In this document: positions 1 through 8,320 of the stretch, piece after piece | Position numbering within the stretch: position 1 is the stretch's first letter | Layout of the letters: every line of letters begins with the position of its first letter | NCBI GenBank assembly: GCA_003574895.1 | Contig: PJFB01000005.1 | Location: forward strand, 205,310-269,309 | DNA length: 64,000 bases | Source: Geobacter sp. | GTDB lineage: Bacteria; Desulfobacterota; Desulfuromonadia; Geobacterales; Pseudopelobacteraceae | Direction of reading: 5' to 3' | Program-made: the position numbers and the translations under genes | Notes under the pieces: generated by a model | Database searches by the model: none | What the model saw: the letters and a program-made list of their open reading frames with translations, nothing else | What the model was told of the DNA's origin: nothing

Positions 1-102
1 GGTCCCGCACATTCTCAGCGTAAACAGGAAGAGTAAATGGGCCAGCAGGGATAAAGCCAGGCAGGTTAGCAGAACACGGATTTTATCGATATGTATGTTC
101 AT
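1..102 (-). CDS. N-terminal fragment of a membrane or exported protein, cut by the window edge
   Basis: An open frame starts at the ATG ending at 102 and reads for 34 codons off the left edge. The visible residues begin MNIHIDKIRVLL and continue into a hydrophobic leucine/alanine-rich stretch, as in a signal anchor or first membrane segment. It lies downstream of the terminator that follows the cytochrome gene, so it probably has its own promoter. The 17 bases just before its start codon also occur in the leader of the first porin-cytochrome cluster. There is no clear Shine-Dalgarno sequence and too little protein to assign a family. Confidence 0.4.
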   Translation of the reverse strand, partial: MNIHIDKIRVLLTCLALSLLAHLLFLFTLRMCGT

Positions 103-143
103 CTTGATTTATGTGTCTGAACATTATAACCCAAAGAGAGCTA

Positions 144-171
144 AAAGGCCCCGGATTTCTCCGGGGCCTTT
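144..171 (-). terminator. Intrinsic terminator after the first conduit operon
   Basis: The arms AAAGGCCCCGG and CCGGGGCCTTT form a perfect 11-bp stem with a six-base loop. T residues follow on both strands, so it may work in both directions. It lies about 40 bases after the stop codon of the 12-haem cytochrome gene. Confidence 0.8.
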
Positions 172-213
172 GTTTTACATCTGCTGTTGCTACACAGGAA
201 CTAACAACTCGAA

Positions 214-2439
214 CTAGGGACGAGTTGCCGTGTAGGTACCGGTGGTCCCGGCGGGAGCACCAAACCATACGGCTGCGTTAGGATAGGTATTTGCATCAAT
301 CGCTATGCTGCCGGTAAGCGCGCCGTTTGTGAGGAAGTCGATGGAGTCAAACAGCAGCCGCTTGACGTAATAACGGTTGTGAGCAAAGCCGCCCGGCTCG
401 TCGGCAGGGAGGAAGGAGTTCTGGGCGGCACCGAAATAATCAATCGGTACGAGGGTAGTGTTAGCATAATTGGTTGTTATATCAACGCCGATATGATTTG
501 TTATCGTGTTCGCCGCCAAAGCGGTAGCAATGGCGCCGGCTTCCTCGTACCCAGCCTTCTGTTCATCAAGAATGGCCTTGGTTATCGGATAGGTGGTATG
601 GCACACATTGCAGAGTGCCTGGCTGCGGATAGCCGTGCCATCGTCCGTCAGCACGTTGTAGGTATGGCTGCTGCCAGACATGTGACAGGCGGCACAGGGG
701 CCATTGGAGCCGGTGCCAGCGGCATCTGCGGTGCCAATCTTGTCATGTTCGAAGAACGACTTATTGGTGTAGTCTGCACCAGTAAATTCATAGCCCATGT
801 GGGTACGGGAGCTGAACAGCGTTGCAGCGGCAGGAGCATGATGATATTTGGAACCCCAGCGAGTGCCCCGCGAGGCTTTCATGCTGTCAACGTTACCACG
901 CCCGGAGTGGCAGACGACGCAGACGTTGGATTTGCTGACGTCAGGGAACTGAATCGCCGCGCTGTTGTAGGTGTACTCGGATGTCGTAATCGCACCCGGG
1001 TTGCGTAGTTTGCCGGTGCCGGCATCCTGGTGGCAGCCCCAGCAGTAGAGCAGTTCGTTTTGTCGCTTGGAACCGCCCTTTATGTTCCAGTCCATCAGGT
1101 GCGAGAAGTTGTTGTTGGCCGCATTGTAGGTGGTCGGCGAGTCGAGGTAGTTGGACAGACCAGTGGCGGTATGGCACTTCTGGCAGGAACCACGGTCGTC
1201 GGTACCATCGGTTTTTTGGGTCGAATCCCAGTTGTAGTGGCTCCAGGAGTTGGTGTTGGTATCGACATAAGCCTGGGTAACTGCGTCCATCTCGGCTGCG
1301 GTGCGGAGGTTGCCGGCGGCGGCAGTATATTTGGCAGTCAACAGACCGCCTGCGTGCCCTGCCTGGGCCCAGTCGGTGTGAATAGTCGCATTGGCTGCGG
1401 TAGGGGCTGCAGAACCGGTGTTTGTCTTGGCTTCGTGGCCGTGGCAGTCGAAGCAGGGGCCTTTGTAGAACGGATCGGTCGTATTGGTCATGCGAATAAC
1501 GTAACCCGTGATCCAGGTGTTGCTGCTGTCGGCGGCCGAGGTCATGTTGGCGAACGGCAGGGTCAGAAGCGACTTCATCCCCTTCTCCTTGTGGGTGGAG
1601 AGGATGTTTCTGTTCCAGCGGGTGTTATGCTCGTATTTCAGCGTTCCGGAGGCCGCTGTGTTCGAACCGATCACCCGGGTCTGGTTGTAGTTGTACAGGT
1701 TGTGGCAGCTTGTACAGAGGTTGAACTGATCGGTCTTGCCGCTCTTGCTCGGGTTCCAGAGTACCAGGTTGCCGTTGTTGTCGCGGCCCTTGATGGTACG
1801 AAATCCGCCGCCGTGCTGGTGGCAGGTTTCGCATTTGAATGCGGTGTAGCCGTTGCCCCAAACCGGTGGTCCGTATGAGGCATTGTCCAGCACGCCGGGG
1901 TAGGTGGTGGTGCCGATTGTACCAGAGGCTATTTCGCCGGTGAAGCCGGACTGGTTGGAGAGGACGGCTCCCTCATGGGTGTGGCAGCGGACGCAGAGCC
2001 CACTGGTATGCGACGGGGTCCCTTCGACATGGTTGGAGGTTGCGAAGGCAGTGTTGGAGTTGGTCGACGGAGCTACCGTTGCCACGCCAGCGACCGTGAA
2101 TGTCTGGGTGCCGTCATGACACGCAGCGCAGCGATTTGCGTCCGGGCTGGGGTACGGGATCGGGCCGACGCCGTTATGCTGGGCGCCGCCGCCGTGGCAG
2201 CTCTCGCAGCCGAGGCCGACCTGGTCATGGGGTGAATTCTGCTGGTACTGGGTCACGATACTCTCATTGGTCAGTGGGTCAGTTACTGCACTGTGGCACT
2301 GCACACAGACGGTGTCGCCCACGGTTGCCACATTATTAAGGGATGCCGAGCCTTCCTTACTGGACGAGCCGCAGCCATTCAACAATGCGGCACAGGACAA
2401 CACGCCCAACAGCATCATGCTTAACTTCTTGATCTGCAT
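214..2439 (-). CDS. omcB: OmcB-type outer-surface dodecahaem lipoprotein cytochrome c
   Basis: The 741-residue protein is the probable outer-face member of a porin-cytochrome conduit that passes electrons from the periplasm to extracellular metal oxides or electrodes. It has a lipoprotein signal with lipobox LNGC (Cys23) and then twelve CxxCH haem-binding motifs (CVQCH, CESCH, CAACH, CVRCH, CETCH, CTSCH, CFDCH, CQKCH, CWGCH, CVVCH, CAACH, CNVCH). Length and haem number match Geobacter OmcB. The ATG ending at 2439 follows an AGGAGGAG ribosome site. It is the last gene of a three-gene minus-strand operon, 31 bases after the octahaem cytochrome gene. Its first 110 or so residues resemble the second cluster's surface cytochrome, but the rest is diverged. 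Confidence 0.88.
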   Translation of the reverse strand: MQIKKLSMMLLGVLSCAALLNGCGSSSKEGSASLNNVATVGDTVCVQCHSAVTDPLTNESIVTQYQQNSPHDQVGLGCESCHGGGAQHNGVGPIPYPSPDANRCAACHDGTQTFTVAGVATVAPSTNSNTAFATSNHVEGTPSHTSGLCVRCHTHEGAVLSNQSGFTGEIASGTIGTTTYPGVLDNASYGPPVWGNGYTAFKCETCHQHGGGFRTIKGRDNNGNLVLWNPSKSGKTDQFNLCTSCHNLYNYNQTRVIGSNTAASGTLKYEHNTRWNRNILSTHKEKGMKSLLTLPFANMTSAADSSNTWITGYVIRMTNTTDPFYKGPCFDCHGHEAKTNTGSAAPTAANATIHTDWAQAGHAGGLLTAKYTAAAGNLRTAAEMDAVTQAYVDTNTNSWSHYNWDSTQKTDGTDDRGSCQKCHTATGLSNYLDSPTTYNAANNNFSHLMDWNIKGGSKRQNELLYCWGCHQDAGTGKLRNPGAITTSEYTYNSAAIQFPDVSKSNVCVVCHSGRGNVDSMKASRGTRWGSKYHHAPAAATLFSSRTHMGYEFTGADYTNKSFFEHDKIGTADAAGTGSNGPCAACHMSGSSHTYNVLTDDGTAIRSQALCNVCHTTYPITKAILDEQKAGYEEAGAIATALAANTITNHIGVDITTNYANTTLVPIDYFGAAQNSFLPADEPGGFAHNRYYVKRLLFDSIDFLTNGALTGSIAIDANTYPNAAVWFGAPAGTTGTYTATRP

Positions 2440-2470
2440 AGTTCTCCTCCTCTTATTGAGTAATTACTTC

Positions 2471-3184
2471 TTAAAACGATCCGGGTAAATGGCACTGCAA
2501 ACATACCTTGCTGTTGCTTCTGTCTTTGTAGTTGCCCGCCTTGAAGCCTCTCGGATGTGGGTTTACCCCACCGCCAGCAGCTGATTTCGTACTGTGGCAG
2601 TTCTTGCAGACAGATCCATCTTCATGGCAGGTCTGGCAGGCCTGCAGGTTCCGGCGCGCCTCGCGGCCGTGCTCGGAACCCCATTGGGGGGTCGTGGCTC
2701 CCGCGCCGAGCGTCCGGTGGGATACAAAGCCCATGGATTTCAGCCCGGTCTGGGGAAGCTTGCTGTGGCATGCCGTGCAGTACTTCTGATCGTGGCACCG
2801 GTAGCATTGCTGCTGGTTGTCCTGGGCCTTGATTGGGTGGATCTGGAGCCAGCCGCTGCGGTGGCTTTTCGGTTTGTAATCGCGGCCCGCATTGCTCTGG
2901 GAGAGGTCGTCGCCCGTGCCGCCCCCCTGGTGACAGTCGAGGCACCAGGCCTGTGGATGGCACTGGCTGCAGTTGTTGCCGGCCCTGCTTGCCAGGACCC
3001 GGTGCCCGCGCACAAAGTCGGCGTCGTGGTTGGGGGCGACGCCTTCGCTCTTGTGGCAGTCATTACATTCGCTGATTGCCATATTGGCGTATTCTGCGTG
3101 GGACATCTTGTCGGCGTACGACCGCTGCTGCAGACAGACCAGGCCGAAACCGAGAAGTGCTAGGATTAATACAATTCGCTTCAC
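2471..3184 (-). CDS. omaB: OmaB-type periplasmic octahaem cytochrome c
   Basis: The 237-residue protein has a cleavable N-terminal signal peptide and eight CxxCH motifs, as expected for the periplasmic cytochrome that docks inside the OmbB porin and hands electrons to the surface cytochrome. The start is GTG (ending at 3184) behind AAGGAGGGG. The gene starts 15 bases after the porin stop codon. It is closely similar along its whole length to the protein at 7607-8305, including the order of haem motifs and the C-terminal CxxCH with LPG. Family assignment rests on haem count, size and gene order. Confidence 0.88.
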   Translation of the reverse strand: MKRIVLILALLGFGLVCLQQRSYADKMSHAEYANMAISECNDCHKSEGVAPNHDADFVRGHRVLASRAGNNCSQCHPQAWCLDCHQGGGTGDDLSQSNAGRDYKPKSHRSGWLQIHPIKAQDNQQQCYRCHDQKYCTACHSKLPQTGLKSMGFVSHRTLGAGATTPQWGSEHGREARRNLQACQTCHEDGSVCKNCHSTKSAAGGGVNPHPRGFKAGNYKDRSNSKVCLQCHLPGSF

Positions 3185-3199
3185 GTATGCCCCTCCTTT

Positions 3200-4414
3200 C
3201 TAAAAGTCGTAGTTGAAGACGACCCGGCCCTGCCAGTCGCTTTTGTACATGGCATTGACGTTGTCTTCGACCCGGACGGACGCGGACATGTTCCTGGCAA
3301 GTTTGTACTTGCCGCCAAACCAGTATTTGCGCGCAGTTGCATCCCCGGTGCTCCGGTCGAACGCATACACGTCGTACTGGAGGCCGGCCGCCACTTCCAG
3401 CGGCTTGATCGGGGTGTAGGTGACTTCGGCGCTGCCGCCGTTCAGGTTGCCGCCATAACCGTTGTTGTGATCATAGTTCAGGTCCAATCGGACGCTTTCG
3501 ATCGGGCGGATACGGCAGCCGACCTCGACGACGTCCGAGGCGTCGTTGCCTTCGCCGTAGAATTGCCGGGTATAGCCGGCATTGACTGACAGCTTGTCGT
3601 TGATGGTGTAGTCGGCCCGGACCAGGGCTTCCTGATAGCGATCGACGGCAAAGATCGAATAAATCGATGTGGAGTCGAAGGTCGGGTAGCTCTGGTACCA
3701 TTCCGCCGTCAGGACGAGACTCGCCATGGGGAAGTATTTGGCGCCCACCAGCAGTTCGGTGAAGGTTTCACTCGGCAGGTCGAACCGGGTGTCCAGGTAT
3801 CCCTTGAACGAATTCCAGTATTGCTTGCCGGAGAAGCCGATCTGGTCGCGGGCGACACCGTCCTGATCCAGCTTCATGAAATAGCTTAGCTCGGCATCAG
3901 TGTACTTGTACCCGTTCAGATAGGCCGCGGCGCCCCAGGCGAAATCATGGGAACGGGTCCCCTCGCCGTACAGGTCGAAAAAGACGTTGCGGCCGCCCAT
4001 GACGGAGAAGGCGACAGGACCGACGTTTTTCAGGTCTATCTTGCCACCGTCGATGAGGGCGGTTCCTGCTGCGTAGTTGACAAACTGACGACCAAAGCGA
4101 AGGTCAACCTTGTTGTACAGATCGCGGTAATCACCATAGAGGTAATACAGTCTGCCATTGAGGCCTTCGCCATTCCTGACGTCCTGGGTGACTCGCCCAT
4201 ATCCCTGGAACGTCAGCTTGTTGTCTTTGTCGATCTTTGATACGGACAAGTTGAGGTATTCACCGAATTCAGCCTGCTTTTGTTCTGTAAAGATGTCGTT
4301 GAACCACAGAAACTGGGTTGAACTTCTGCCGTGAATCTCCGCCGACCATGCCGCTGTCGATGCCAAAAGCATCGCCGAGCCGGCCAGCAGGCAGAACTTT
4401 CTCTTAATTGCCAT
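3200..4414 (-). CDS. ombB: OmbB-type outer-membrane porin of the electron conduit
   Basis: The 404-residue protein has a signal peptide ending near AWSA and alternating aromatic/polar strands typical of a large beta-barrel, with an aromatic C-terminal residue (NYDF) expected for outer-membrane insertion. Members of this family form the barrel that sheathes the cytochromes across the outer membrane. The ATG is preceded by AAAGGAGG. It is the first gene of the operon. Its first 154 residues are identical to the second copy at 8321-9535, because the DNA there is identical, while the remainder differs at many positions. Confidence 0.85.
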   Translation of the reverse strand: MAIKRKFCLLAGSAMLLASTAAWSAEIHGRSSTQFLWFNDIFTEQKQAEFGEYLNLSVSKIDKDNKLTFQGYGRVTQDVRNGEGLNGRLYYLYGDYRDLYNKVDLRFGRQFVNYAAGTALIDGGKIDLKNVGPVAFSVMGGRNVFFDLYGEGTRSHDFAWGAAAYLNGYKYTDAELSYFMKLDQDGVARDQIGFSGKQYWNSFKGYLDTRFDLPSETFTELLVGAKYFPMASLVLTAEWYQSYPTFDSTSIYSIFAVDRYQEALVRADYTINDKLSVNAGYTRQFYGEGNDASDVVEVGCRIRPIESVRLDLNYDHNNGYGGNLNGGSAEVTYTPIKPLEVAAGLQYDVYAFDRSTGDATARKYWFGGKYKLARNMSASVRVEDNVNAMYKSDWQGRVVFNYDF

Positions 4415-4488
4415 CAGAAACCTCCTTTCAAGTAATCCACAGCTAGCAAATCTTCAACATTGAAGCGTTGTTCTACCTCCTTTCATTG
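3981..4488 (-). repeat. Copy A of a 508-bp exact direct repeat (porin 5' end plus leader)
   Basis: By eye this block matches 9102-9609 base for base at a constant offset of 5121. The flanking bases 3980/9101 and 4489/9610 differ. It covers the first 145 or so codons of the porin gene, its ribosome site and about 74 bases of leader. Identity this sharp between genes that differ downstream suggests gene conversion or a very recent partial duplication. Confidence 0.92.
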
Positions 4489-4880
4489 ATATGAATTGCT
4501 ACCTCTTCGATTAGGCACTGTGCTCAAGCCCGTTGACAAAAGATGTTTACAATAGTGCCTGTCAAGCTGCTCCGGACGGTGTCTGTAGAATTACAATTAG
4601 CTAATCAAATGATAAGCGTAACATGTATATGGCAACAGGCAACTCCAGGCGTACACCGTGTAAATTCCTTTTGTCGGTGAAATAACTTGATTTATGTGTC
4701 TGTCCTGCGCTAATTCGCGGGCAAATTACGAAAATGCTTCTAGGTTCACAGCAAAGGCAAAACCGACGCAAAATATAAAATACTGTTATTGCAAGACGAC
4801 TTGGAATTTAATCGCTTCCGTAAGCAGGTGTATATGTTTTTTATACATGCACATCGTGAACCAGTGTCGTTGCTATAAGG
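4415..4880 (-). other. Long untranslated leader of the first conduit operon
   Basis: No convincing gene is present here. Near the porin start there are two strong ribosome sites, AAAGGAGG at about 4421-4428 and again near 4477-4483, separated by the 14-base palindrome CTTCAACATTGAAG. A TTGACA hexamer lies on the minus strand at 4560-4565 but has no good -10 partner. The 17 bases at 4686-4702 recur at 103-119. The remainder is AT-rich with no recognised RNA family. Confidence 0.5.
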
Positions 4881-4909
4881 ATTATAATAACTACATGTAA
4901 TTGCAGTAA
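4881..4909 (-). promoter_or_regulatory. Predicted sigma70-type promoter for the first conduit operon
   Basis: On the minus strand TTACTG (4904-4909) and a perfect TATAAT (4881-4886) are separated by 17 bases. The block 4881-4902 is repeated exactly at 9924-9945, upstream of the second cluster, where it is again placed as the -10 side of a promoter. Sequence conservation in otherwise diverged leaders supports function. Transcription from here would give a leader of roughly 460 bases. Confidence 0.55.
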
Positions 4910-5424
4910 ATATATGGCGCTAATGATATGTTGCCATTATTTGTACGGCTTTATTTTTTGCGCTTAATGGTCTGGGACTAACTCCTGCCATGATAAAACA
5001 ATGTTATTGTATCAGTGAATGCTACAGTGTCCAGAACATATCTTAAAGAAAATACCTTGCTAATTTGCCGAGTTTCGGCAGTTTTGAACATAGCCATTGA
5101 TTCTGTATAGGCCACAGTCGATAGTCGGTTTGTGTTGAATCAGCACTGTTATGGTTCTGACTCAGCAGAGGTCAGTGAGCGATATTTTTATCGGTGTTAT
5201 TTTGTGAGCAAGGTCGATAATGCCCGCTTGGGCAGGCGTCCGGTGTGTTGAATTCGTGGGTTCCGAACAATTGAAGGCAAGAATACGCGTTAGGATGGAG
5301 GACGTGCTGTGGGATAATGACAGGCGCGGATGTTTGAATCTTGCGTGTCTGTTCTACAGTTATTTATTCTGTCAGTCTAAATCAATAACAACAGGATCAG
5401 GCAAAAAGGCAACCATAAGAAAAA
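4910..5424. other. Spacer between the two conduit clusters, no gene seen
   Basis: This AT-rich stretch has only short open frames without ribosome sites or family features. It separates the promoter of cluster 1 from the terminator of cluster 2. I found no known RNA motif in it. Confidence 0.5.
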
Positions 5425-5446
5425 CCCCGCCTCTTTCGAGGCGGGG
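5425..5446 (-). terminator. Intrinsic terminator after the second conduit operon
   Basis: CCCCGCCTC and GAGGCGGGG form a perfect 9-bp stem around a four-base loop. On the minus strand it is followed by TTTTTC. It lies about 40 bases past the stop codon of the nine-haem cytochrome gene. Confidence 0.85.
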
Positions 5447-5483
5447 CGATTTACAGCAGTTAATCACAAACTACGTATTCAGA

Positions 5484-7577
5484 TTACGGACGCAGTTTCA
5501 TCGGTGTCGGCGTGGTGCCTTTGGTATCGGTGTAGTGCGTTCCTGACAGCCATGCCATGGATTCGGTGGCAAGACCTGTACCGGCCAGGGTGGTAACGCC
5601 ACCGGCCTGACCAGGGGTCGGATTCAGGACGTTCACGTCAAAGCCGGTGTAAACCCCCACTAATGCCGCTTCCAAAGCTGTTCTCGAAGCAGATGCCACA
5701 GCAGTTGCAGCTGCGGTTACAGCTCTTGCCGTTGTGAGAGACGAGAAATTCATCGTCAGGTCGTCCAGGTAGTCGACAGTGTCATAGACCAGGCGCTGGC
5801 TGTAGGTACGCGCATGGAGGTATGCACCGGGGTCGCGGGCCAGGACATTGAGGTTGTAGCAGGCGCCCATCAGACGGTAGGCCTGAACTTGAGAAAGACT
5901 GCCAGCACGGGTCCAGTCGGTAATAGCTTGTTTTTTCCCGCTCTTCAAAGGGAGGTTCTCGTCGTAGAAGTAGGGGTAGCTGGAGCCGTCGTAGGAGATC
6001 TGGTACTTAGTGAGCAGCACTTGCTTGATCAGGGTCAGGCCATGCTGGAATGCCGAGCTTTGCGGTTCCATCATGGCTGCTTCCATGTTGGCGAGGGTTG
6101 TCATCGTGGTGTAGATACCATGCCCTGCACCGTCGCCGCCGTCAAGATGGGGAGCGTCGGCATGGCATTGGAGGCAGAGTTCCTGTGCCGTGGCTTCGTC
6201 GATCTGCAGGCTGTGGCCATTGTCCGGGCGACCTGCGGCAGGAGGAGTGAAGCCGTTGCCTGCAACCGGGTTGAATGCCTTCATATGGCAGGTTACGCAC
6301 GGGCCGTTAGAGGCGATGGCATTCGGGTTGTTGGCAGCAGTGAGATAGTCTTCGCTGTTGGCGATCAGCGGGGTGCCGAGCCTTCTGTGGGCGCTGTTCT
6401 GGCCGCCGGCGACGCCATCAGGCGTGGTGGTGTTAAGTGCTGAAAGTGTTTGGTTGTAGGTTTTTGTGCTGGCGAATGCAGCGCCCTCGTTACCTGTTGA
6501 AGCCGGTGAGTTCAGGCCGGTGAAGTTTTTGAAGCCAACTTCCATGTACATGGTGCCGGCGGCTGCCATGTAATGGCTGTTCTGGAACGAGGCATTGGAG
6601 AGGTCCCAGTTGCCGGTGGCGAACATTGCAGCCAGGTTGGGGCCGGCAACCCTGCCGCTGTGGCAGGAAATACAGATGTTGGACTGGCCCACATCGGGGA
6701 ATTGGGCGGCACGGCGGTCGGTCACGGCTTTATTCGTAACCTTGTCCGTTATGTTGACGTTGTAGGCAGTGGCAACGCCGCGGACGCCGCGGACGGAGAA
6801 GCTGTCGTTGTAGTGGCAGGCCTTGCAGTTGAGCGGCGAGTTGGCCTTGGGGTCACCCGGGAGGTTGTTGACGTTGGAGAAGTTGCTGGAGGCGAATTGA
6901 ATGAAGCCGTCGGAGGTGTGGCAGCGTAGGCAATCGCTGGACGGGACGGTTGTAGAAAAATCGTCGGTACTGCCGGTAACCCGCCACTTGTGGGAGGAGC
7001 TGGGTACCCAAGCCGCGCCTGCGATGTCGCCATGGCCGGAGTTGGCCCAAGCGGTACGTGCCCCGGCGCCAAGGCCGGAATCCGGATTGTGTGGCTCATG
7101 GCAACCGGTGCAGGTGGTGCCGCTGGCGCTGGTCGGGATGATGTACTGGACGCGGTAGGTGGTGGTCAGGTTCTGGAAGTGGGCTACTTCCACTGGTGTG
7201 GGGGCTCCATATGCTCCAGTGAATGCCGGCTCATGGCAACCCCAACATTTGCCGGCGGCATCCGGGTTCGGATACGGCATGGGACCCACGCCATTGTGCT
7301 GGGAGCCGCCACCATGGCAATCCTGACAGCCGATCACTTCGCCGAGACTGTTCTTGAAATGTTTTGACTGAACATATGAGGAGTAAATCGGCTGGCCGCT
7401 GACCGGATCGTATGATGATCCATGGCACTGGGCACAGGCTGCTTCATCAACCTTGGGGATCGCATCCAGGGCAGCGGTGGAGGTGTTCCCTTCTTTACTG
7501 GACGACCCGCAGCCGTTGAGGGCTGCAGCCAAAGACAAGGCACATAGCAACATGATACTAAACTTCATTTTCCGCAT
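5484..7577 (-). CDS. OmcB/OmcC-like outer-surface lipoprotein cytochrome c with nine CxxCH motifs
   Basis: This is the surface cytochrome of the second conduit. The start chosen is the ATG ending at 7577, directly behind AGGAGGA, giving 697 residues; the longer open frame upstream lacks a ribosome site. The lipobox is LNGC followed by GSSSKEG, as in the first cluster. There are nine CxxCH motifs (CAQCH, CQDCH, CWGCH, CTGCH, CLRCH, CKACH, CISCH, CVTCH, CLQCH), against twelve in the neighbouring paralogue. Only the N-terminal region around the second and third haems is clearly alike. The C-terminal 200 residues have no haem motif. It probably meets different acceptors or partners while using an almost identical porin. 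Confidence 0.85.
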   Translation of the reverse strand: MRKMKFSIMLLCALSLAAALNGCGSSSKEGNTSTAALDAIPKVDEAACAQCHGSSYDPVSGQPIYSSYVQSKHFKNSLGEVIGCQDCHGGGSQHNGVGPMPYPNPDAAGKCWGCHEPAFTGAYGAPTPVEVAHFQNLTTTYRVQYIIPTSASGTTCTGCHEPHNPDSGLGAGARTAWANSGHGDIAGAAWVPSSSHKWRVTGSTDDFSTTVPSSDCLRCHTSDGFIQFASSNFSNVNNLPGDPKANSPLNCKACHYNDSFSVRGVRGVATAYNVNITDKVTNKAVTDRRAAQFPDVGQSNICISCHSGRVAGPNLAAMFATGNWDLSNASFQNSHYMAAAGTMYMEVGFKNFTGLNSPASTGNEGAAFASTKTYNQTLSALNTTTPDGVAGGQNSAHRRLGTPLIANSEDYLTAANNPNAIASNGPCVTCHMKAFNPVAGNGFTPPAAGRPDNGHSLQIDEATAQELCLQCHADAPHLDGGDGAGHGIYTTMTTLANMEAAMMEPQSSAFQHGLTLIKQVLLTKYQISYDGSSYPYFYDENLPLKSGKKQAITDWTRAGSLSQVQAYRLMGACYNLNVLARDPGAYLHARTYSQRLVYDTVDYLDDLTMNFSSLTTARAVTAAATAVASASRTALEAALVGVYTGFDVNVLNPTPGQAGGVTTLAGTGLATESMAWLSGTHYTDTKGTTPTPMKLRP

Positions 7578-7606
7578 AGCTATCCTCCTGTTTTTTGGGT
7601 GTTGAA

Positions 7607-8305
7607 TTAATACTGTCCCGGCAAATGGCATCGCTGACATACCTTACCGTCAGACCTGTCCTTGTAATTCCCGGATTTGAAGCCACGGGGATGTGGGTTG
7701 GTGCCACCGAGTTTGGCGCTGTGGCACTGGATGCAGACATCGCCATCGGGGTGGCAGGCTTGACAGGACTGCAGGTTCCGGCGCGCCTCGGTGGCATGCT
7801 CGCCCAGTGCCGGCGAATACTTCTGGCCATTGGCTCCCAGCATCAGATGCGATTTGATCCTCAGGTTGCCCATCGGGAAACGGCTGTGGCAGTCATTGCA
7901 GTACTTGGTGTCGTGGCAGCGGTAGCATGACTGTGGATTGTCCTGGGCCTTGATCGGATGGATCGTGATGAAATCACTGCGGTGGCTCTTTGGCTTGTAG
8001 TCGCGCCCGAAGTTTTCCTTGGTGAGATCATCGCCGGTTCCTCCGCCCTGGTGGCAATCCAGGCACCATTTCTGCTCATGGCACTGGTTGCAGTTGTTGC
8101 CGGCTTTGCTGGCCAGGACGCGATGTCCACGCACAAAGTCGGAATCGTGGTTGGGGGCGACCCCTTCGCTTTTGTGACAGGAGTTGCACTCCTTGATCTC
8201 CATGTTGGAGTATTCCTTGTGTGCAACCTTTTCTGCGTACGATTGCTGCTGGAGATACACCAGGGCGCATCCCATTAGCGCAACGATTAAGACGAACTTT
8301 TTCAC
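7607..8305 (-). CDS. OmaB/OmaC-type periplasmic octahaem cytochrome c, second copy
   Basis: The 232-residue protein has a signal peptide and eight CxxCH motifs in the same order and spacing as the first-cluster copy (CNSCH, CNQCH, CLDCH, CYRCH, CNDCH, CQACH, CIQCH, CQRCH). The start is GTG behind an AAAGGGGG sequence, 15 bases after the porin stop codon, the same spacing as in cluster 1. It would carry electrons from periplasmic cytochromes into the porin-bound conduit. Divergence from the first copy is moderate and spread along the gene, unlike the porin gene. Confidence 0.87.
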   Translation of the reverse strand: MKKFVLIVALMGCALVYLQQQSYAEKVAHKEYSNMEIKECNSCHKSEGVAPNHDSDFVRGHRVLASKAGNNCNQCHEQKWCLDCHQGGGTGDDLTKENFGRDYKPKSHRSDFITIHPIKAQDNPQSCYRCHDTKYCNDCHSRFPMGNLRIKSHLMLGANGQKYSPALGEHATEARRNLQSCQACHPDGDVCIQCHSAKLGGTNPHPRGFKSGNYKDRSDGKVCQRCHLPGQY

Positions 8306-8320
8306 TGATGTCCCCCTTTC

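Noticed and set aside
1030..1878. 282-codon plus-strand open frame opposite the cytochrome gene
   Set aside because: It is the antisense shadow of a haem-motif-rich coding region, with Val/Gly/Ala-rich composition and no initiation site.
4694..4900. 68-codon plus-strand open frame in the conduit leader
   Set aside because: It has no ribosome site, odd cysteine-rich composition and no family features, and it lies in the divergent leader of the minus-strand operon.
5220..5546. 108-codon plus-strand open frame
   Set aside because: It overlaps the terminator and the 3' end of the cytochrome gene, and nothing in the protein looks real.
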